Part shown: one piece after another, positions 54,689 through 64,000 of the stretch | Numbering within the stretch: position 1 is the first letter of the stretch | How the letters are laid out: every line of letters starts with the position of its first letter | NCBI GenBank assembly: GCA_016946835.1 | Contig: JACVTC010000120.1 | Location: 1-64,000 of the forward strand | DNA from: Neocallimastix lanati (nom. inval.) | Lineage: Eukaryota; Neocallimastigomycota; Neocallimastigomycetes; Neocallimastigales; Neocallimastigaceae | Reading direction: 5' to 3' | Length of the DNA: 64,000 nt | Program-made: the position numbers and the translations under genes | The notes under the pieces: generated by a model | The model's database searches: none | What the model was told of the DNA's origin: nothing | The model's input: the letters and a program-made list of their open reading frames with translations, nothing else

Positions 54689-54826
54689 TTAGGCAAAAAT
54701 GTTGTTTGTAAATTTTTGTATCTTTAGTCCATTTGAGTCTTTGATTAATATGTCCGTTTGAATATTTTCAGTGTCAATATATCTTAATTTTACTTTCTTC
54801 TTTGCAATATTGTCCCTGTTGAAATG
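54689..54826 (-). pseudogene. pol: Ty1/copia Pol C-terminus (end of RNase H)
   Basis: 45 codons and a stop: HFNRDNIAKKKVKLRYIDT, ENIQTDILIKDSNGLKIQ, KFTNNIFA. This is the conserved end of copia RNase H (family form: HxxRDxV, ELxYIxTxxxxADILTKxL). It is cut off upstream at the junction with LINE sequence, so only the 3' end of the element survives. Confidence 0.85.
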
Positions 54827-55703
54827 ATAAACACTGTTATCACAGATACAAATAATGTCGAATTAAGTACAGATTCTGATAGTAGTAATGAAATTTATAA
54901 TATTAATAATAACAATAGAAATAATATTGTTAATAATAATAAAATTAGTGATCGAGAAAATAGGAATATTAATATTAGTGATAGTGAAAATAATAATATC
55001 GTTACTAATAATGTAGTGAATAGTTCAATTGGTGAAAATCGTGTTAATTTAAGTAATTATCTGAATAATGAGTGTGTATATATATATGGGTCGTGGTACG
55101 GATTATATAATTTCCTTCTTGGTGGAAGAGATGCAGACATTATTGATTAAAATAAAAAAAAAAAGGAATGGAATTGTTATGTTTAAGAACCAAAATCATT
55201 TTTGGTAATTATATTCTAAAAACGCCATTCTTGGTGTGATCTACAGCTCTCTTTACAGAAATTTATGCCTAGGACTAGTACTTGACAAGGGTTACTATTC
55301 CCACGGTACAAGTGCAAACTAACCAGGAGCGTCAACGCTGAAAATGCTGTAAGACAAACTAGCAGGGCCAATGCCTCTATAGGAGAAGACCATAATTTCT
55401 TTCTAGATAGTCTAATCAAACCTTAATCCATATGGATATGAGGTTCGTTTCATATGAACTTTTTTCGGAATTTATTTATACACTTTATTTCTTGAATTTT
55501 ACTTTTTTATTTCCCGTTACTCTTTTAAATATTATTATGTTCTAATTAGACAAATAATATTTATTTATTTTATTAATTCTGTTTTTTTTTTTTTTATTAT
55601 ATTATTATTTTTTATTTAAATTAAAAATATTCAAATAATTAATAAATGAATAAATAAATAAAGATTAAAGTTCGCAATAATTGTGGCTATAAAAAAAAAA
55701 AAA
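54827..55703 (+). pseudogene. LINE fragment, C-terminal Asn-rich part and 3' UTR
   Basis: Asn/Ser-rich stretch, then YNFLLGGRDADI, then the SVNAENAVRQ-type C-terminus in broken frames, then the same 3' UTR as 31391-31880 (AAAGTTCGCAATAATTGTGG and a run of A). Confidence 0.78.
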
Positions 55704-57080
55704 ACTAGTCGCTTAGTCTCACCTTAACATGTTGTCCTTGTTGTTATTAGAAAAAAAAGTAATCCTTGATTGGAACCATTGGTTTTCTAAACTCTATCTT
55801 TTCCGTGAATTTGAATTTCGAATGAAATATTATAGGGATAATTTCTATACTCATCTTGCATCTTTAATAACATATAGTCTATGGAATCACTCTAAGTGTT
55901 CTGTAGGTAATGTCTATATTCCCATGAAGAAAAACTAATTACAAGTCCAATATGCATTCTCTGAAGTTTTCACATTGACTTCAGAATCACACTAATCATC
56001 CATCTATTCTTCCTGGAAAATTTAACATGAGCAACGCTGATTTTCAAGATAAATTAACCAACAGTAACCTTGATAAGTGGTTTATTCTTCCGACTAATTG
56101 TTCACCTATCTCACGGACAAGAGGTAGATATTCATCAGATATTGATCATGCTTTAGTCAACTCAAGTATGCTGGATAAAATATCAAGTGCTTATTTTATT
56201 GACTATCCTTCTGAATCTGATTCATAAACCGCTTGTAGTTTATTGCAAGAAAACTACCATAGATGAATCATTTTTGTTACCAAAAAAATTTATTAGGTGG
56301 GATAGGTATAAATGCCTTGACCTTAGGAATGAAATTTGTGATCATAATAAATTTGAGATTCTTAGTAAAGAATTAGGAAATAAAGAACTTTCAATAGATT
56401 GTGTAATTGAAAAATTCATTAACACTACTAATTCCATTGTTAAGGATTTATCAATTATATCGTCAAAAGAAATCAGAAAAGCGATGTTTAGAATGTCACG
56501 AAAAATTTATTGTCTTCAAAGTATAAAACATATTAAATACAAATAAATTAAGCGTTATGTTTCTACAAATGATTCCGATAAATTTATTAAAATTGTTGAC
56601 TCGTATAATAGACTAAGTGAATTAATTCATAAAAAATGTAACGAATTTAGGAGAAAAGAAAAAAAAATATTTACATTGGATTGAAATTGAATGTTTATTA
56701 GTTCTTAAAAATGATAGTAGGAAAACATGGAAATGGGTAAAAAAAAAAAAATGCAAAAAATATATAATCAATCTTTCACGGTCTCTCATCCTATTAAAAA
56801 CAATAATAATAAATTAGTTTCTTCTACAAATGAAAAGATTAAAAGTTTAGCATTCTCATTATATATTCTTAGGGTCAGATTCTTCAGGTCATAGTTTTTC
56901 TAAAGATTTCTGGAAAGATTCTGATGCATTAAGGAATTTGGGGAGTGTATATCACGGATGAAAAATCAACCATGGTTGTCAATAGATGCTCCATAATGGT
57001 GAGAACCTGGATGAAATATCTTTTTCATACTGAACAATAAATTACAAATTGATAACAATGAAAGTACTACAAACTAAAAT
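55704..57080 (+). pseudogene. LINE fragment, APE endonuclease region
   Basis: KCSVGNVYIPMKKN, PSILPGKFNMSNADFQDKL and SSDIDHALVNSSMLDKISS match CSLGNIYIPSKKH, SAIVGDFNM and CIDFIVVNDKLRN. The linker before the RT follows and then the copy fades near 57080. Stops, shifts and an A run (56738-56750) throughout. Confidence 0.75.
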
Positions 57081-58141
<1,061 letters not shown>

Positions 58142-58143
<2 letters not shown>

Positions 58144-58825
58144 AAAAAAAGGTTAGATAATTAAAATAAACAAATAAACATTTTTATTTCAAATTAACCT
58201 TTTAATTATATATTTAATTACTCCACATATAATAAAATCTTATATATATATATTTACTAGTTACATAAATTTATGAATGATAATTCAACAATTATAACAA
58301 AATAAAATAAAAGAAAAAAGGATAAAATTACTTAATAATAATACATATATATTATAGTTAAAAGGTATTATAATAATTATTATTAATTAATAAAGTAAAT
58401 AATAAAAGCATTACTATAATTATTAGAATTATAGTAATAATTTTATTATTATAATTATTATTTTAATTTATTTACTATACAAAATATAGTAAATTTTTAT
58501 TTATTTATATTTTTATATAAAAAATATATATAATTAAAAATAATTGACTTATGTTACTAATTTAACTTTTAAAGTATTGTTATTCCTATGCAATTTTTTT
58601 TTTTTTTACTATACATATTATTGAATTATTAATTTTAATACTACTGTACTATAGAAATATTTTTAGTATATAATGACATATGAAAAATATATAATGAATG
58701 TCCTCCTATATAATTATTTAATAACAGAAAATATTTTTTTTTTTTTAAAAAGAGAAGCGGATAAAAAATAAAATTCTATTAATATAATTTAATAGATGAA
58801 ATTTAATTAATTCTATAATTATTAC

Positions 58826-58914
<89 letters not shown>

Positions 58915-59066
58915 TTTTCGTTAAATGAATCTTTTAAATAAGAAATATTTTTTATTTCTTTTTCTTTTTTTTTTTTTTTTTTTTTTTATTTTATTATTTT
59001 AAGTAATTAATCTTTAGGGTTAGTTATATTTTAAATATTATTAATATATAATATAGTTTTAATTAT

Positions 59067-59113
<47 letters not shown>

Positions 59114-62100
59114 ATTGAACAACGCTGTAGTATTGTACACTAGTTTTTAAATAATTATATTCTATATTTTAATTTTTTTTATTTTATTTTATTTTTAATA
59201 TAACTTTTATTTTTTTTTATAAGGTTTACTTATTAAATGTGAATTTTTTTTTTTTTTTTTTTTATAAATGAACATTTTAACTATATAATATTACATTTAA
59301 TTTCAAAAGAAATTATATAAGCCATACTAAAATATTAAAACTTTTTTAAAAGTTTTAACGTATTTTGTAAATAATTATTATTTTAAGCTTTTAATGTTTC
59401 TCCTATAATTTAATTATATATAGATATAATATATATATTTATATTTATAAAATTTCGTTTTTTTTTTTTTTTTTTTTTTGTATAATATATTTGTATTTAT
59501 ATATTTGGTAAAATTATAGACAATATTTTTTTTTATATATATTTTATTTTTTTTATAAGATCTCTTATATGATAGTATTCATTCAATTTTTGTTTCAATA
59601 ATTACAGTGTTACATCTATTTCAACAAGCCTCAGTAAGATCTTTTTGTTAATATATATATGGTAATTATCAGAAATTATTGCAAAAGGTTATATTGTAAA
59701 TCGATTATTTCATTTTTTATAAAATAAATTTAATATATTATATATATATAAATTAATAATAATGAATAAGAAATAAGAAATAAGAAATAAGAAATAAGAA
59801 ATAAGAAATAAGAAATAAGAAATAAGAAATAAGAAATAAGAAATAAGAAATAAGAAATAAGAAATAATTGAATAATTGAATAATAAATAATAATAAATAA
59901 TAAATAATTAAAAAATAATAAATAATAAATAATAAATAAGTAGATAAATAAATAAATAATTAATTAATTAATTAAATATAATAAAATAAACTTTAATTAA
60001 AACAAAAAATTTAAAAAAGTGAAAAAATAGTTTAAAAATAGTGTAATTAATTAATATATGATTTTATATTAAAATTATATATTATAAATATAAAGAAATT
60101 TCAATTAAATTTTTTTTTTAAAATTTAAAAATTAAAAAAAAAAATTTTAATTATTAAATTATTATTTTTATTTTTAATTTAAATTTTTTTTTTTATTTTT
60201 TTTATTTATAATTAATAAAAATAAAAAAAAAAAATAAATTGAATTTTTTAATTATTATTATTATTATTATATTATTTGTTATTTTATTATTATACTTTCT
60301 TTTAGATAATAACATTTTAATTTAAAAAAAATAATAAAAGAGCTATGTAATTAATAATAATAATAATAAAAATAATAATCAATAAAAATTAATCTTTATT
60401 TTTTTTATTTTTTTTGGTTAATTCATCTTTTAATATAAATAGTTTAAAAAAAAAAAAAAAAAAGCAATAAACTCTAAAAATTAATTATTATAATATTATA
60501 TAGAATTATTAAACGTTGTAGAACTATCATATACATTAGATTGATAAAATAAAGTTATGAAAAAAAAAAAAAAAAAAGTATATTATTTTGTTATTTGAAT
60601 AATAATTTTTAAAAAAGTAGTTAATATAAATATATAAATAAAAAAAAAAAAAAAAAAGATTTCTTATGAAATACATTAAAATTTTTAGCTACTATTATTT
60701 CTAAATTATATACGTAAAAAATAATTAAATATAAAAAGTCTTATGTTATTTTATGAAATGATTATAATTTTTATATTTTTATAGTTTATGGTTATTGAAT
60801 ATACCTTTCTAAATTTTATATATTCCATAGAGTTATTATATCAATTATAAACATTTATAGAATTTATATAGAAAATAGAGTTTAATTTAACAAAATAATA
60901 ATAATAATTATAATTATAATATTGATATAATACATAATAGTAAAAAGTTTTTTTTTTTTTTTTTAAAATAAAAAAAAAAAGCGAATTGAAATAGATATAA
61001 CAATTTGAATTTATATGAAGGTGTAATATTTAATCAATCATTATACTACTTAATATAGATTAATCATGCTAAATGTTAACCTTTTTGTCTTATTTTTTCT
61101 TTATTTATCATTATTATTTTTTCTTTTTCATCTATCTTTTTTTTTATTAAATTAGTTATAATTAAAATAAATAAGTTTTTTATTTTATATTTATTTTATT
61201 TTTTATTTTTATTATATATATATGTATTTATTAATATTTATTTTATAAAATAAAATAAAAAAACTTAAATAGTTAAAATAATAATTAATAAGTATATTTT
61301 TTTTTTATAAATAATTAATAAGTTAATTTAATTTATTTTATTTTATTAAATCTGTACTTATATTTATATTTCTATTATTTATTTTATTTTATTTTATTTT
61401 TATTATATCTTAACTTTTATTTAATTTTATTCTTAATGAATATAAAGTTTTTTTTGTTTTTTTTTTAATCTTCAATTACATTCTTTTTTTTTCTATTATA
61501 TTTTCATATTTTCATATATAATATGTATTATAGAAAACAAAAAGTTTTATATAGTTTAAATAAATTATTATTATAAATTATAATTATTTAATAGTATTGT
61601 CAATTAAAAAATAACAAACTTTAAAAAATAATTTATTAATTTATTCTGTAAAAAAAAAAATAAAAAAATAAAAAGTAAAAAATAAAATAATTAAAAAAAA
61701 AAAAAAAAAAAAAAATAACAAATTTAAATAAATTAAATAACAAATAATTTAATAAATAAATAAATAACTATAGTAATAATAAATAAATAATAAAATAAAT
61801 ATATAATTATATAATTAAATAGATAAATATATAATATACAATACATCAAATTTATTTTATTATTAAATAATAATCTATTTTTATTTTTAATTATTAATTA
61901 TTATTATTATTTATTAATTATAATTTATTATTTATTAATTATTGTTAATTATTAATTAATAATAATAATATTATCAGAATTATTAAAATTTTTCTTTTTC
62001 CACTACCTTTTTTTTTTATTTTTCTAATTTTATTTTTATATTAAAAAAAAAAAAAAGTGGTTGCTTAATAAATTCTTAGTATGAATATTAATATATATAT

Positions 62101-63090
62101 TTAGATATTTTAATAATAAGAATCTATATATGGTACACACTTATTCTTATTATGAAAGTAAAATATATATAATTAATGTTAATAAAAAAAAATAAATAAA
62201 ATCAATTTCAAATTTGATTTAGGTAATTTATATATTTTAATAGAATGAACCAAAAACTTTTTACATTATATTTTGTATGGATAAATAAAAAGGAGTATTT
62301 AAATATATCTCTATATAAAAGTGAGGGAGGATAATATATATACATAGAATAACAAAAGATAATGAAAAAGAAAAAAAAAAAAAGTTTTTATTCATTATAA
62401 CCAAATTTTATATTTCCATATAAATTCCATAATAAAACAATTAAAAGTTTTGTTTTATATATAAGAATATTGGGAAAATAATAGAGTTAAACAACAAATT
62501 GTGCTTTTTTTAAGGAAGAAATATATTTTATTTTTATGTTGTAAACAATATATAATTCTTTTAAAATTTAATATAAAAGTTTGTGGATATAAATATATAT
62601 ATATATTTAAAATTATATATTAATATGAGATTTTAATGTTTGAATCATCAAACAATATATTAAATATTAATATAAAAATAATTATGATTATGATATAGAT
62701 TTTTATATTTTTTTTAAAAAAAAATATTCGTATAAATATCTATATTTCATATCATATTAATATGTTCTATTTAATATTAATATTTTAAAAAATAAATTAT
62801 GGATTATTAAAAAAGAATATCATATAACAATAAAAATATATATAATTATTTTCTGTATATTCCACATATTCTATTTTACTATTATTATTGAATTAATTAT
62901 AAAATTAATAAATAGATAAATAAATAATTTTCTATATATAAGAAAAACGTGTTGAATACGCTGAATATTATATATTTTGTATTATAATTTATTATTATTA
63001 TTATACAAAATATTTTATTTCAAATAAAGCAAACGAACTATTATAACAACATCCTCTTATTTTTTATATATAATATATATTGTTTTTGAA

Positions 63091-63163
<73 letters not shown>

Positions 63164-64000
63164 AACCAATCTGTAATTTTATTTACTTTCAAATAAATAT
63201 ACATTTAATTATATTCTATTTTAGGTTCTATTGTGAAAAGAAGTTCTTTATTTATTTAGATATTTATTTAGATATTAATTAATTTAAATCTTGCAAATAA
63301 TTATAGAAAAACAAAAAAAAAAACAAAAAAAAAAACAAAAAAAAATATTATTTATTATTCAGGTATTAAACTTATATATATAGTAATAAATAAAAATTTA
63401 TTTGTAGATATATTATATTGTTTTTTTAAGAGATTAAAAAAAAAGTTTATACAGTAACAATAATATTATTTTGAAGAGTAAATAAAAGTGTAAAATAATA
63501 ATAAAAAGTAAAAAGAAAGAAAGAAAGAGGAAAAGGAAGAAAGAAAACACGAAATATCATATTTATATATATATATATATTTTTTATTTTATATCAAAAT
63601 TAATCAAATTAAATAACAGTAAAAATAAAAATATTAAACATAAAAAAAAAGAAAACCTCCCATTAACATTACATTATATGACACCTATGATTTTCATAAC
63701 CCTATTCCTTTCTTTATATTATATATTATTTTATAAAATATTTAAATTAAAATATCTTAACAAAAAAATAAAAATAAAAGTAAAACAAAACAAAATAAAG
63801 CAAACATAATATATATATATACATATATATAAACACGTCATATAAAACCCTAAAAATAATAAAAAAATATAGTAAAATAAATTTTATATTATTAGTTTCC
63901 CTATTAAAACATGAATATATATTTTGATTCTTCAAGAATTGTATCCCTTTTTTTAAAAAAATTTTTTTAAGAAAGTTTATAAAGAAGACACCTCTCAAAT
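58142..64000. other. AT-rich intergenic DNA to the window end
   Basis: No gene seen in about 5.9 kb. Contains (ATT)n at 58826-58911 and 63088-63160, long T runs near 59068-59112, and an (AAATAAG)n heptamer array at 59766-59865 that grades into AATAATTG and AATAAAT repeats, related to the heptamer arrays at 22.5 and 23.4 kb. Confidence 0.6.

Overview
The window is eukaryotic and extremely AT-rich, with long A/T homopolymers, (ATT)n microsatellites, GT-AG spliceosomal introns, a eukaryotic-type tRNA gene, LTR retrotransposons, and L1-like LINEs with poly(A) tails. The secreted proteins, and a highly expressed-looking gene that prefers AAG, ACC and CCA inside an otherwise A/T-ended genome, fit an anaerobic gut fungus (Neocallimastigomycota) best. 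This is inference; a dictyostelid is the main alternative.

Layout. 133-15311: two related, apparently complete Ty3/gypsy (Metaviridae) retrotransposons, both on the minus strand, head to tail and separated by one shared TTGA. The right-hand element ends 14 bp upstream of a tRNA-Pro(AGG) gene (15326-15397), as expected for Ty3-style targeting to a Pol III start site. In both, pol is in the -1 frame of gag and is reached at a U UUA AAC slippery site followed, at identical spacing, by a predicted H-type pseudoknot. Both carry an unusual structured leader domain with covarying stems. 15400-27685: AT desert with microsatellites, an unexplained GC-richer island (16.2-16.8 kb), a perfect 33-bp inverted repeat, and a SINE-like retroposed structured RNA (21.7-21.9 kb) with a 12-bp target duplication. 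27686-29905: gene for a secreted, Thr/Lys/Pro-rich protein of KTLPxTK repeats with a six-cysteine C-terminal tail.

31.4-47.2 kb and 54.5-57.1 kb: a LINE graveyard of at least eight degraded copies of an APE/reverse-transcriptase LINE. One near-full-length younger copy (41930-46885) is nested in an older copy with a 13-bp target duplication. One copy is cut by a ~737-bp (ATT)n tract. A Ty1/copia pol tail with polypurine tract and LTR start lies at 54.5-54.8 kb. 47999-52427 (minus): a three-exon gene for a secreted leucine-rich-repeat protein of 1378 residues, built from eight 170-residue modules (510-bp repeats); both introns were resolved by homology between modules. 57.1-64 kb: AT-rich intergenic DNA with microsatellites only.

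Only the KTLP gene, the LRR gene and the tRNA gene look like intact host genes; one short host-like terminal exon (40626-40767) remains unidentified. The rest is retroelement sequence or low-complexity spacer.
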